A stretch of DNA of 64,000 bases from Bacteroidia bacterium (GTDB taxonomy: Bacteria; Bacteroidota; Bacteroidia; CAIKAF01): contig JAUHWY010000006.1 in NCBI GenBank assembly GCA_030427255.1, forward strand, positions 83,848 to 147,847, in the 5' to 3' direction. Under the pieces are notes generated by a model. That model was not told where the DNA came from. It searched no databases and was given only the letters and a program-made list of their open reading frames with translations. A program made the translations under genes and the position numbers. Positions 18,988-29,234 of the stretch are shown piece by piece (positions within the stretch are counted from its first letter, which is position 1; each line of letters opens with the position of its first letter).

Positions 18988-20382
18988 TTGATACGTTTCA
19001 ATCCACATAGCCGAATGCTTATGAATCCCAAATACACAGCACCCATTGAAGGGTTCTCTAAATTAACGAAAGCGGAAAAAATTGCCGTGGTTTCCTCCCT
19101 TTTTAACGACCCTAAAGTGGTACAAAAGGAATTGGAAGGTTTTTGGCACGACGATCCGGGACTTCAGCAGCGGTTCGATGAGTTTAGCGAAAATACCCTC
19201 TCGAATTTTTACTTTCCTTTTGGCGTGGTACCTAATTTTCAGCTGAATCAAAAGCTTTATATGGTGCCTATGGTTATTGAGGAAAGTTCAGTGGTTGCAG
19301 CGGCATCAAAAAGCGCAAAATTCTGGCAAGACAAAGGTGGGTTTCATGCGGAAATTGTAGGCACGGTTAAAGTAGGTCAAGTCCACTTTATTTGGAATGG
19401 TCCTGAAGAGGTTTTAAAGCAACACTTTGTAGAGCTTAAGGAGCTGCTAAAAGAGCAAACCGGGCACATTACCTCAAACATGGACAAGCGAGGTGGTGGA
19501 ATTCTAGATATTGAGCTGGTAGACATGCAAGTTTACGAGCCGGGCTATTTCCAGCTTAAAGCCAGTTTTGAGACCTGCGACTCCATGGGAGCCAATTTTA
19601 TCAACTCTTGTTTAGAAGAGTTTGCCCGTATTCTTCAAGACTGGTTCAAAGAGAGCGGTCACTTTTCTGAGGATCATGGAGAAGTGCACATTATTATGAG
19701 CATTTTAAGCAATTACACCCCGGAATGCCGCGTGCGTACTTGGGTCAGCTGCCCTATTGAACAGCTAGGTGTTCAAGAAGGCATGTCTTCCAAAGAGTTT
19801 GCTTGGAAATTTGAAAAGGCAGTAAAAGTAGCCGCTGCAGATGTTCATAGGGCAACCACGCACAATAAGGGCATTTTTAATGGCATTGATGCGGTAGTCT
19901 TGGCTACCGGTAATGATTTTAGGGCAGTAGAAGCTTGCGGTCATACTTGGGCGGCACGAAACGGTCGCTATACAAGCCTTACGAAGCTCAATTTGGAAAA
20001 CGACACCTTCCATTACGAACTTGAGATTCCTATGGCTTTGGGTGTTGTGGGAGGATTAACCGGCTTACACCCTTTGGTAAAGCGAGGCCTTGAAATGTTG
20101 GGACAGCCTTCTGCTTCCGAACTCATGTGCATTGCGGCCAGTCTTGGCCTTGCCAATAATTTTGGAGCCCTAAGGTCCCTCACTACCACCGGAATCCAAA
20201 AAGGGCACATGAAAATGCACTTGCTGAATATTCTCAACCATTTTGATGCTACTACTCTGGAAAAAGAGAAAGCCATGGAGTATTTTAAGCATCACAAAGT
20301 GTCTTTTACAGCGGTCCGGGCTTTTGTTCTTAGCCAACGAGAACAAGTATTGAGCCCTTCAGACTCCCAAAAAAGCAGTTAA
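18988..20382 (+). CDS. Hydroxymethylglutaryl-CoA reductase (probably class II)
   Basis: VPMVIEESSVVAAASKSAKFWQDKGGF, DSMGANFINSCLEE, GNDFRAVEACGHTWAARNGRY. The true start may be the ATG at 19018. Confidence 0.9.
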   Translation: MIRFNPHSRMLMNPKYTAPIEGFSKLTKAEKIAVVSSLFNDPKVVQKELEGFWHDDPGLQQRFDEFSENTLSNFYFPFGVVPNFQLNQKLYMVPMVIEESSVVAAASKSAKFWQDKGGFHAEIVGTVKVGQVHFIWNGPEEVLKQHFVELKELLKEQTGHITSNMDKRGGGILDIELVDMQVYEPGYFQLKASFETCDSMGANFINSCLEEFARILQDWFKESGHFSEDHGEVHIIMSILSNYTPECRVRTWVSCPIEQLGVQEGMSSKEFAWKFEKAVKVAAADVHRATTHNKGIFNGIDAVVLATGNDFRAVEACGHTWAARNGRYTSLTKLNLENDTFHYELEIPMALGVVGGLTGLHPLVKRGLEMLGQPSASELMCIAASLGLANNFGALRSLTTTGIQKGHMKMHLLNILNHFDATTLEKEKAMEYFKHHKVSFTAVRAFVLSQREQVLSPSDSQKSS

Positions 20383-20393
20383 GTTTTGTTCTC

Positions 20394-21314
20394 TTGAAAA
20401 CCCCACGAACAGAAAGCGCCTTTAGGGCAAACGGAAAATTTCTGCTCTCTGGGGAGTACGCGCTTCTCGATGGAGCCGCAGGCTTGGCCATTCCCTTGAG
20501 GTTTGGACAATCTATGCACCTTAGGCCTCATCAAGGTGAACATCTGATATGGACCAGCTTGGAGGCCGATGGAAGTCCATGGTTTCAAGCCACTTTTCAT
20601 CCGGGAACCGGACTTTTAATGGAAAGCACAGACCGTGAGGTGGGGCTCATGCTCGAAAAACTACTCCGGGCAGCTCCTGAAGATGCCAGAAGAAGCATCC
20701 TGAAAAGTCAACACCTTCGTATACAAGCAGACTTCAACCGTGATTGGGGGCTTGGTTCCAGCGCAACTTTGGTTTGGCTGGTGGCAAGCCTTCTTAAAAC
20801 CAGTCCATACCCTCTGCTTGATGCCTCATTTGGTGGCTCCGGTTACGATTTGGCCTGCGCGGCAGCTGCCGGCCCTATCGTTTATCAACGAGACCAAGGC
20901 AAGCCTTCCAGTACACCAGTGGCTCTACCCGTGGACATTCTAGACCACTTATTCTTTGTGTATAGCGGAAAAAAGCAAAATAGCCGAGAGGGCATTAAAT
21001 TATACCGGTCAAAAAAAGACTCCCACTCCTTTACGCAGGATATGCATCAACTAAGCATGGAGCTTACCAAGGCAAGAACGGTAGATGCATTTAGCGCATG
21101 TTTGCAAGCTATTGAAGAAAAAGTTAGTGGCCATTTAATGCTCAACAGCCTTAAGGACTTTTACCCCGACTATCCTGGAATTCTAAAACCCATGGGCGCA
21201 TGGGGAGGCGACTTTTTCCTTGCCTTTGGGCCTCCGGAAAAAACCCGTTCATATTTCGAGTCTAAAGGCTTTTTTCCTGTCTGGCAGGCCAAGGAAGTCA
21301 TGCTAAATTACTGA
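20394..21314 (+). CDS. GHMP kinase family protein (GYDIA type, here GYDLA)
   Basis: Likely TTG start at 20394. ANGKFLLSGEYALLDGA, WGLGSSATLVWLVA, GSGYDLACAAAAGPIVYQ; immediately downstream of HMG-CoA reductase. Confidence 0.85.
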   Translation: MKTPRTESAFRANGKFLLSGEYALLDGAAGLAIPLRFGQSMHLRPHQGEHLIWTSLEADGSPWFQATFHPGTGLLMESTDREVGLMLEKLLRAAPEDARRSILKSQHLRIQADFNRDWGLGSSATLVWLVASLLKTSPYPLLDASFGGSGYDLACAAAAGPIVYQRDQGKPSSTPVALPVDILDHLFFVYSGKKQNSREGIKLYRSKKDSHSFTQDMHQLSMELTKARTVDAFSACLQAIEEKVSGHLMLNSLKDFYPDYPGILKPMGAWGGDFFLAFGPPEKTRSYFESKGFFPVWQAKEVMLNY

Positions 21315-21365
21315 TGGAACCTGCTTAACCCTTAAAAGGCACAAGGAAATAGCTAACTTTACTCC

Positions 21366-21833
21366 ATGTCCTTTCCCGAACAATTCCGATGGATTCGCTA
21401 CCACAGCGAAATTGACCACAAGCCGGCAATGATTTCTATGGACCATGCCTTGAAAGAAGAATTGGATGGTCAAAACTTCCGTTACCTTGGTTGGGTACAA
21501 TTAAAAGCCAAACCAAGCCCGGAAGGACTCATGGACATTTCGGAGACAAGGCGCCGAGTTATGGAACTACTTCCCCAAATTCAAGAAGTATTGGCTAATA
21601 TGCCTTGCCACTTAGCCGGACTCACCGTGCAAAAAGGAGAAGTAATGTTCCTCTTCTATTGCTCACAAAGGGTTCGAAAAACCAGCGTATTCCGGCCCTT
21701 TATAAAGCATCATGCCCAATGGAACATTCAAATTGGCCAAGTTTTAGATGAGGCGTGGGAAACTTACCACGAACTTTTGGAGCCTACTCGTGAGGACAGA
21801 AACCATTGGCGAAGTTTTATTTTTCCCGCCTAA
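21366..21833 (+). CDS. Conserved protein of unknown function
   Basis: 155 aa ORF with TAACTTTA near-promoter 5' of the ATG; stop codon shares bases with the convergent gene. Confidence 0.55.
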   Translation: MSFPEQFRWIRYHSEIDHKPAMISMDHALKEELDGQNFRYLGWVQLKAKPSPEGLMDISETRRRVMELLPQIQEVLANMPCHLAGLTVQKGEVMFLFYCSQRVRKTSVFRPFIKHHAQWNIQIGQVLDEAWETYHELLEPTREDRNHWRSFIFPA

Positions 21834-24781
21834 GGGAGCTTTAGCCAAGGCATAGCTAAGCCCAAAGCCGGCACCTTAAGCACATAGTAACCCGCCGGAA
21901 TACTTTGCACATCCAAAGCCAGGCCACTTTTTACCTGACCCGATTGAAGCACCCTGCCTCTCAAATCCAAAATCTGATAGGCATGGACTTCTTTGCCCTC
22001 GTAAGATAAAAGCAGCTGTCCATGGCTTGGGTTTGGATACAACCTAAACGTTTGCCCATTCTGACTAACTACTCCGGTTTGGAAAGAAAAACCTTCGCTT
22101 TGGCCTGAACATCCATTCCCGTCGTTTACTTGTACCGAATAGCTGCCCGGCTGACCGGGAATGTAACTTTGTCCATTGGCACCGGGTATAGGGTTCCCAT
22201 TCAAAAACCATTGATAGGAGGCGAAAAGATCTGTACTTAAAATGCCGCCTTGCTCATAAATAGGAGGCTGTGGACCCGAAGTAACGGTAATGGAACCGGA
22301 GAATTGGTCGCTGCCATGGCTATTGGTGGCCAATAAGACCACCGGATAAGCCCCCACTTGATTGTATACCACCGTTGGGTTTTGTTGGGTACTTGTTCCC
22401 GGAGTTCCGCCTGAAAAAGTCCAGCTCCAGGAAGTAGGTGTAAACATGGATTGGTCGGTGAATTGTACCGTTTGCCCAACACAAACCGTTTCTAAACTTT
22501 GGTCAAAATCGGCTATTGGGGCAATGGCCGGAGGACCGCTGCAAATGCCGGTGAGCCTTATATTATCTAACCATACATTGTTTCCTCCATTGTTTTGCAC
22601 CACAAAAGCAAGGTGGAGGTTGGGGTACCCATCAAAGGCAGAAAGATCCAAATTAAAACAGCTGGTGTTGGTAGGCGCATTAAAGCACCAGTCCCCGGCT
22701 CCTGTTGGTTCAAAACTGCTGTTGAGCAAAAAGCCTGTGGCAAAGGTACCTGAGCCGTCTTCGGCTACCCGCAACAGGTTATGCGGAAAAGTTTGTCCTC
22801 CATCGGTGCTTAATAATACAAACAGAGAATCTCTGAAATTTGCACTACGTCGTCTGTGTGCGTGCTCAAAGCTCAAACTTAAGGCAGTGTGTTGACTTGC
22901 ATCAATAGCCGGACTAATAAGCAGGTCTTCAGCCCCACTGAGTTGGTTATTGTTCCAAACATCAACATAAGCTGCTGCATTTCCCGGAGCAGTTCCGTTT
23001 GCCACACCCAACTCCCAGGTATTGTTGTTGTCCGGGTTTTGAACTTGCCAGCCTGACTGGGCAAAGCTTCCTGACTCAAAGGTTTCCTCAAAAATCACGG
23101 CAGTTCCCGTATTGGTAACTTGCACCGCTCCTTGTTGTAGCAGGGTATCACAGCCAAAGCCATTGCAGGCCACCAACTGCACGTCATAACTTCCCAAAGC
23201 ATTGTAAACTACACTTGGATTTGGGCTGGAGGATTGCGCAGGGTTGCCTCCCGGAAACAGCCAAATCAAACTATCTACCGTACCCACGCTAGTACTATTA
23301 AAGCTGAAGGTAGCACCGGGACAACCGGTTTGGCCTCCGCCGCCAAAATTTGCTTGAGGGGGCTGGTTAGGGTTGCAGAGGTACGTTTGAACATTCAAAA
23401 TACCTTTGTAGAGATTCAAACGCCCTTCACTAGAGGTAGTCCCTGCCATAGAAGCAATGGAGTCAACGCCTGTTAGCAACCACTGGCGCATGGTTAAGGC
23501 CAATGCTGCAGGGTTGGCTTTGTAGTCGTTCATGAATTGAGGACATGCCGCCGAGTAATACAAGGCAATAGCTCCTGCCACATGAGGAGTGGCCATGCTG
23601 GTGCCGGTTAAGTCATTGTAATTATTGGTCGGAACTGTATTGTAAATGCTGGTTCCGGGCGCTCCAATGTCCATATTTATTGCGCCATAGCCTGCCCCAT
23701 TGTTTCTTTGATCGGTGCGCGTGGTGTTGGTTACCGCTACCATATAACTAGAGGGGCAAGTAGTAGGCACATCGCCGACTTGGTCAATATCCACACCTTG
23801 ATTAGGCCCTGCACCGGCATTAAGAATGCCGAGAGTACCTAAAGTGTCGTAAAAGGCGCACCAAATAGGATAATTGGCTGCATTACCGAAATCTACTCCA
23901 AATGAGGCATTGGTAGAGACCACAAAAGCTCCTTGTTGTCCATTGGTGTTGTTGTACTGTTCCCGCAAAGTGGCAGCATAAGCATAGGCACCTACCACCG
24001 TTGATTCATTCCCGCTGGAACCTTGTATGGGCAAAATTTTTACTCGCCAATTCACCCCGGAAACACCAATCCCGTTATCGCCTCTGGCTCCAATGATACC
24101 GGCCACATGGGTGCCGTGCGTTCCGCTACCTATATTTCCATTATTGTTGTAGGCGTTCCAGCCGTTTACATCGTCCACATAACCATTATTGTCGTCGTCA
24201 ATATTGTTGTTGGGTATTTCGGCCCAATTTCTATACATATTAGGTGCTAAGTCCGGATGGTTGATTTGAAAACTACCATCTACAACGGCTACCACCAAGG
24301 TATCGCCGGTAGTGGTTAAGCCTCCTGTAGTAATGTTCCAAGCCAACTCGGCATCTACATCTGCTCCGGGAGTTCCACCTCCTTGACCCGTATTGTTCAG
24401 GCTCCATTGATCCGACACATAACTTGGATCGTTAGGCGCAGCTCTATGTTCTAAGGTATGGTTGTACTGAGCCAAAGCCACACCGGGCATGGATTGAACT
24501 TGCCGCAACGCTTGTTCTGCCGGGGTACTCAATGGAAATTTAAGGACATGGATGTTGTATCGATCACTAACCGTAGACTCAAGTGACCAATCTCCTTGTT
24601 CATTCAGTAGGTTTTGGATAGCGGCACCTTTATGCAGCATGACCAATAACTCCCCCGGTCTAATATTTTGTTCGGTTTGTGCCTGTAGAGAAAAGACTGT
24701 AAAAACTGAAAGAAGAAGAAATAAAGAGCGCATGTACAATTGGAGTTTATTTAAAACACCAATAAAAATACCAAAAAACAT
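21830..24781 (-). CDS. S8 subtilisin-like serine peptidase with PKD domains and T9SS sorting domain
   Basis: VAVVDGSFQINHPDL (Asp), GTHGTHVAGIIGARGDN (His), GTSMATPHVAGAIALYYS (Ser); two PKD segments; C-terminal FRLYPNPSHGQLLLSYEG...IPAGYYVLKV. Confidence 0.92.
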   Translation of the reverse strand: MFFGIFIGVLNKLQLYMRSLFLLLSVFTVFSLQAQTEQNIRPGELLVMLHKGAAIQNLLNEQGDWSLESTVSDRYNIHVLKFPLSTPAEQALRQVQSMPGVALAQYNHTLEHRAAPNDPSYVSDQWSLNNTGQGGGTPGADVDAELAWNITTGGLTTTGDTLVVAVVDGSFQINHPDLAPNMYRNWAEIPNNNIDDDNNGYVDDVNGWNAYNNNGNIGSGTHGTHVAGIIGARGDNGIGVSGVNWRVKILPIQGSSGNESTVVGAYAYAATLREQYNNTNGQQGAFVVSTNASFGVDFGNAANYPIWCAFYDTLGTLGILNAGAGPNQGVDIDQVGDVPTTCPSSYMVAVTNTTRTDQRNNGAGYGAINMDIGAPGTSIYNTVPTNNYNDLTGTSMATPHVAGAIALYYSAACPQFMNDYKANPAALALTMRQWLLTGVDSIASMAGTTSSEGRLNLYKGILNVQTYLCNPNQPPQANFGGGGQTGCPGATFSFNSTSVGTVDSLIWLFPGGNPAQSSSPNPSVVYNALGSYDVQLVACNGFGCDTLLQQGAVQVTNTGTAVIFEETFESGSFAQSGWQVQNPDNNNTWELGVANGTAPGNAAAYVDVWNNNQLSGAEDLLISPAIDASQHTALSLSFEHAHRRRSANFRDSLFVLLSTDGGQTFPHNLLRVAEDGSGTFATGFLLNSSFEPTGAGDWCFNAPTNTSCFNLDLSAFDGYPNLHLAFVVQNNGGNNVWLDNIRLTGICSGPPAIAPIADFDQSLETVCVGQTVQFTDQSMFTPTSWSWTFSGGTPGTSTQQNPTVVYNQVGAYPVVLLATNSHGSDQFSGSITVTSGPQPPIYEQGGILSTDLFASYQWFLNGNPIPGANGQSYIPGQPGSYSVQVNDGNGCSGQSEGFSFQTGVVSQNGQTFRLYPNPSHGQLLLSYEGKEVHAYQILDLRGRVLQSGQVKSGLALDVQSIPAGYYVLKVPALGLAMPWLKLP

Positions 24782-24841
24782 ACAGAATATCTGATGTTCC
24801 TCTATCTATTTTGTAATCTGCAACCCCACAGAAACACGGCT

Positions 24842-25906
24842 TTAGGACTCTTCTTCTTCTGGCTCAACGCCTTGCGTGCGACCCGCTAAATATCGGTGCC
24901 ACTTTTCCAAAATGGCAACAAAACCCGGCGGCGGATCCGTCTTAAAAGACATTTCCTCTCCGGTAGCCGGATGAACAAATGCCAGAGATTCGGCATGCAA
25001 TGCCTGCCCGGGAATCAATGCCAAACAATTCTTTATAAACTGCTTGTATTTCGTAGTATCTACTCCCCGTAAAATACGATCGCCACCATAAAATGGATCA
25101 TTAAACAAAGGATGTCCCTTAAACTTTAAATGAACCCGTATTTGATGCGTTCTTCCGGTCTCCAAACGGCAGCGTATTAGACTCACAAAGCCCAAGGGCT
25201 CAATGGTTTCGTAATGGGTTACTGCATGTTTCCCAAAATCCCCTTCCGGGTACACCTTATACAACTGTCTATTGTTCTGATCTCGGCCTATGTTCCCGGT
25301 TATGGTGCCGGTCTCAGGATCAGGCCCCCCCCAACACAGCGCCAAATAGCGCCTATGAATGGTTCTGTGAAAAAACTGAGCCGCCAAATGAGTCATCGCT
25401 TCTTCGGTTCGAGCAATCACCATAACCCCACTGGTATCTTTGTCTAAGCGGTGCACCAGTCCCGGCCTTTGCTCGTCCCCTCCTGGCAAATGCCGCACAT
25501 GATGCAACAAGGCATTTACCAAGGTGCCACTATAATTGCCAACTCCGGGGTGGACCACCATTCCCGCCGGCTTATTAATTACCAAAAGATGATCGTCTTG
25601 GTACAGTACATCTAAGGGAATGTCCTCAGGCTCTAAGCTGTGGTCTTGTGGTGGAGTAGGAAATACCAAACTCACCACATCTCCGGGCTTTACTTTATAA
25701 TTACTTTTTACCGCAACTCCATTCACTTGAAGGCAACCGGCATCTGCTGCTTTTTGAATCCGATTTCTGCTGGTCTTTTCCAACCGAATGGTCAAAAACT
25801 TGTCTACCCGTAAAACAGCCTGACCAGGATCTACCGTAATGCGCTTATGTTCATACAGCTCCTCTTCGAACTGTTCCTCATTTTCCTCCATCGGCTTAGA
25901 ATCCAC
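24842..25906 (-). CDS. RluA family 23S rRNA pseudouridine synthase
   Basis: S4-like N-terminus, then VINKPAGMVVHPGVGNYSGTLVNAL, RPGLVHRLDKDTSGVMVIARTEEA, LETGRTHQIRVHLKFKGHPLFNDPFYGG. Confidence 0.93.
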   Translation of the reverse strand: MDSKPMEENEEQFEEELYEHKRITVDPGQAVLRVDKFLTIRLEKTSRNRIQKAADAGCLQVNGVAVKSNYKVKPGDVVSLVFPTPPQDHSLEPEDIPLDVLYQDDHLLVINKPAGMVVHPGVGNYSGTLVNALLHHVRHLPGGDEQRPGLVHRLDKDTSGVMVIARTEEAMTHLAAQFFHRTIHRRYLALCWGGPDPETGTITGNIGRDQNNRQLYKVYPEGDFGKHAVTHYETIEPLGFVSLIRCRLETGRTHQIRVHLKFKGHPLFNDPFYGGDRILRGVDTTKYKQFIKNCLALIPGQALHAESLAFVHPATGEEMSFKTDPPPGFVAILEKWHRYLAGRTQGVEPEEEES

Positions 25907-25914
25907 CCACTGTT

Positions 25915-28167
25915 TTAATGCATCAGTAATTTTTCGCGGAACTGATGCCCTTCCAAGGTGGTTATTTCAAAAACATACATCCCTTGTGGAACGCCAGGCA
26001 AATGAAAGCTATGCTGACCCGGATTTGCCGCTCCGTGACGCACTTCCCGACCACTTAAATCTACCAAACGCCAAGAGGCTATTTCTGCACCCGTTTGCAC
26101 ATGAACCATGCCCTGATTCGGATTTGGAAAAACCTGCATGCGCTCTTCAGACAATACGGGCTCCTGATTCAACTCGTTCAACCGAAAATCATTGGCAACC
26201 AAGGGCCGAATCATGGCTGCGCCACCTAGATCTAAGGTGTCCCAATCCGAATAAATTCGATAAAACGTATTGTTGGATGCATCGTTGTTTCGGTCAAACC
26301 CTAAATTCACTTTAAAGACTTGACTTTGAGTCCAGCCCACATAAAACGGACCAGAGGACAAGGGCAAAGGCTCCTCCAACACATAGGTCGTAAAGCCATT
26401 GTTTTCGTTTATGCGCCTGGCGTCATTGTCCAAGGGACTTACACCAATCCTAACTCGTTCGGTATACAACGGATCATCATCCAAATTCTTCCAAACAGTA
26501 AGGTCAATATTTCTACTCAGGTTATTTTCTTTAACCGGCGAAAAATACATGCTGATTCCGTACAGAGTATCGGCGAAATTATTTCTGAATTTAACCGCAA
26601 AGGATCCGGGAACTCCAAGCCATACGGCCACTTCAGCCGTACCATCGTCGTAAGCAAAATAATTATGGAAGGGCTGGGTAATGGTAATGGTATCGTTGTC
26701 TAACAGCTTATCTGCATTGAGCTGAGTAAGTATATGTTTTACCGTAAAGGTGGCACTGTCTTGCAATGGAAAATACCCGCCGTTAGCAAAATCGTAGGTA
26801 AAGTCAGGCTGACTCCAACGGCTGAAGTTTGCATAGCCGTTGGTTAAATAAGGTTGAATGATGTTGGTATCCGAAGGCAGTGGGTTGTAGTCCTGAGGAT
26901 ATTGATTAAACAAATTCCCATCGGTATCTCTCACTTCAAATCCATAAGAAATAACTCGAGGAACATCGTCTCTATTGGCAATTTGATTCCGCCATTTTTG
27001 CTCAATTTCCGGCATGGTCACTTGCGTCCAAGGCATGGCGGTGTAGAAACGCAAAAAGTGCGACTGCACATTTACCAAAGCCACGTCCTCTAAGAGGGTA
27101 TCATCAAAGGTTCTGAAGCGGTCCAGCTCCACATAATCTATAGACCAATGATCTTGATTACCACTCCGGTTGGCGTAGTTTACAAAACGAAACTGAAAGC
27201 CACGTCTCAAATATTGAGGCTCCACAATAGGAATTAGGATGGGTCGAAAATCTTGAACCGAATCGCCGGGCAGGGCAAATCTTCGATTCCAGCGACGAGC
27301 CACGGGATCCAAAAACTCCACTACCAAGGAATCTTGCGGTGCGGGGGCATAACCCAAACCCTGAGGTTGAACCCAAAAACTCAAATAAATGGAGTCCGAA
27401 GCCGGATAGGTTAAATCGATAGGTTTGGAAGTTAGGCGATCGGCACGACCGTAAGCCGAAGCCTGAAAATCGTAAGGGGCGCCTAACTCGTCCGTTCCAT
27501 CAAAAGTTGCCACGCCCCAACTGGGAGGGTCTAAGGCCATGGTATTGTTGCGGTAGGTGTAGTGGTCCAACCACACCGACCCGTCATTCAATGGAAAAAA
27601 CACCCGAATAGTGTCTGTGGTATCGGCAGTAACAAAGCCATCGATCAATTGAGGAATGGTATCTACGAGCTGCGTATTCTCGTTATACACCAATCGAAAA
27701 GGACTAAACTCCCAAACCGTAAGCGTATCGTTGGGTCGAAACGGATTTAAGCTGTCGTTATAAAAAACAATTTCATGCACCGGAGTTTGAAAACTATCCA
27801 CAGCACTTCCGGAAATCATATAGGTATAGGCCGGTGTAGTTTTATAATTAAACGGCCATTGCTGCGGCGCCGGAATCACCCGATATTTAGGCCTCACCGA
27901 ATCTCGCGGAGCCGGATACTTCCACGCGTCGTAGCTGGTGTAGCGGTCGGTCGAAAAATCGTCTAAAAAGGGGAGGTTGAGGGTATCGGGCGGAAAAAAG
28001 CGGTTTGACCCGTTGGGGTTGATTATTTCTTGCGGCGCAACATGCTTGAGCGAAACCCGCTGTTGTTTGTTTGGATTGTAATCCAAAGGACCCATAATAA
28101 CCTGAGCATCAGCAAAGTTAGCGCTCAGCAGGGCGAAAAACAATATGGAAATCAGGGCCGATCTCAT
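25915..28167 (-). CDS. Secreted T9SS sorting-domain protein
   Basis: Signal peptide; C-terminal MQVFPNPNQGMVHVQTGAEIASWRLVDLSGREV...GVPQGMYVFEI. Confidence 0.8.
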   Translation of the reverse strand: MRSALISILFFALLSANFADAQVIMGPLDYNPNKQQRVSLKHVAPQEIINPNGSNRFFPPDTLNLPFLDDFSTDRYTSYDAWKYPAPRDSVRPKYRVIPAPQQWPFNYKTTPAYTYMISGSAVDSFQTPVHEIVFYNDSLNPFRPNDTLTVWEFSPFRLVYNENTQLVDTIPQLIDGFVTADTTDTIRVFFPLNDGSVWLDHYTYRNNTMALDPPSWGVATFDGTDELGAPYDFQASAYGRADRLTSKPIDLTYPASDSIYLSFWVQPQGLGYAPAPQDSLVVEFLDPVARRWNRRFALPGDSVQDFRPILIPIVEPQYLRRGFQFRFVNYANRSGNQDHWSIDYVELDRFRTFDDTLLEDVALVNVQSHFLRFYTAMPWTQVTMPEIEQKWRNQIANRDDVPRVISYGFEVRDTDGNLFNQYPQDYNPLPSDTNIIQPYLTNGYANFSRWSQPDFTYDFANGGYFPLQDSATFTVKHILTQLNADKLLDNDTITITQPFHNYFAYDDGTAEVAVWLGVPGSFAVKFRNNFADTLYGISMYFSPVKENNLSRNIDLTVWKNLDDDPLYTERVRIGVSPLDNDARRINENNGFTTYVLEEPLPLSSGPFYVGWTQSQVFKVNLGFDRNNDASNNTFYRIYSDWDTLDLGGAAMIRPLVANDFRLNELNQEPVLSEERMQVFPNPNQGMVHVQTGAEIASWRLVDLSGREVRHGAANPGQHSFHLPGVPQGMYVFEITTLEGHQFREKLLMH

Positions 28168-28814
28168 GGATTCATTCCGTTATTGAAGTTTGAAGGTAAA
28201 CTATTCTCTTCATTATTCAAAACCTCATCTATCAAAAGTGAGTCATCGTCTTGCTCTTTTAGGTCATCAACCACAAGCACAATGGGACTTCCCTTTGGAA
28301 GTTTTTGCCCCAATTTCAGTGCTTTTCCTTTATGCCTAAGCTCAACTATTGGGGGATTCAACTCCATTTTAGGAGGCCTGCCCGACGCAGTAATCACGGC
28401 TTCAATCACCAAGCCTTTGGCCTCAAGCTCTGCACGTGCCACATTAACACTAAAGTTCACCAAATTGGGTAAAGAAACCATGGGAGGCGCGGCAGACCGC
28501 AAAAACAACCGCACTTTTCGCCCCTGTTTCACGTCAACTCCAGCCCGTGGATTTTGGTCTAACACGTGCCCGGCAGGAACAAACGCCAAAAAATCAGGCA
28601 CTTCGTACAGCGTATCGCTCAGCAAACCCTGCAAGTCCAGCGCATCCAACTGCTCCATGGCCTCAGCCTCACTCAGGCCAACCAACTGTGGAACTTCAAT
28701 CGTTTCTCCATGGTTGGTATACCAATGAAAAAAACGAAACGTAAGCCACAGCAACAGCAGCACCGACAGCATGGCCAGCACCACGTTGAGCCAAAAATTC
28801 CTGGAGCGAAGCAT
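28164..28814 (-). CDS. PASTA domain protein
   Basis: N-terminal TM, then EVPQLVGLSEAEAMEQLDALDLQGLL and VSLPNLVNFSVNVARAELEAKGLVIEAV. Confidence 0.85.
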   Translation of the reverse strand: MLRSRNFWLNVVLAMLSVLLLLWLTFRFFHWYTNHGETIEVPQLVGLSEAEAMEQLDALDLQGLLSDTLYEVPDFLAFVPAGHVLDQNPRAGVDVKQGRKVRLFLRSAAPPMVSLPNLVNFSVNVARAELEAKGLVIEAVITASGRPPKMELNPPIVELRHKGKALKLGQKLPKGSPIVLVVDDLKEQDDDSLLIDEVLNNEENSLPSNFNNGMNP

Positions 28815-28873
28815 TCCGATAGGCTTAATTCAATTGCAAGACCCGAAAGTACGTTTTTTTTTCGGGTGGTGGA

Positions 28874-29182
28874 TTTTTGGGGGCCTTATCCGGCTCTCCG
28901 CTTTAGCTGTCTCAGGAAAGCTAAGTGGGGCAAACCTTTGGCGGGGCTTGCTAAAGCTCCGCCCGCCTCAGGCGGCCCCACTAAGCTTTCCTTTCGTCAG
29001 GCTATCGCGTCCATCCGGGGCCCAAATCATCTTCCAAAAAAGCATCTCTTCACGGAGCACTGCGCCCCTGACCGCACCGATAGCTGTAGGGTGCAGCCAT
29101 GGAGCAATTCCGGCACCGAAGCGGCCCCGATTCTTCGGGGACCCTGCAGGGCCTGGAATTGCCCATGGGTGGACCCTACACT
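28874..29182. repeat. Palindromic intergenic region, copy D (divergent or doubtful member)
   Basis: Inverted repeat AGGAAAGCTAAGTGGGGC (28914-28931) / GCCCCACTAAGCTTTCCT (28975-28992), 1 mismatch in 18. Second hairpin TGTAGGGT...ACCCTACA (29085-29180). TTATCCGGC block at the 5' side, but no TTCCGCAAAGC motif. Confidence 0.4.
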
Positions 29183-29234
29183 AAAGGTAAGGGCAGGAAA
29201 AGGCGCCCAAAACCAAATTTTGCTACTTTTAAGC

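Noticed and set aside
28566-29234. N-terminal part of the 393 aa ORF 28566-29747
   Set aside because: It overlaps the PASTA gene antisense and runs through the palindromic region. A normal start with a TM segment exists at 29235.
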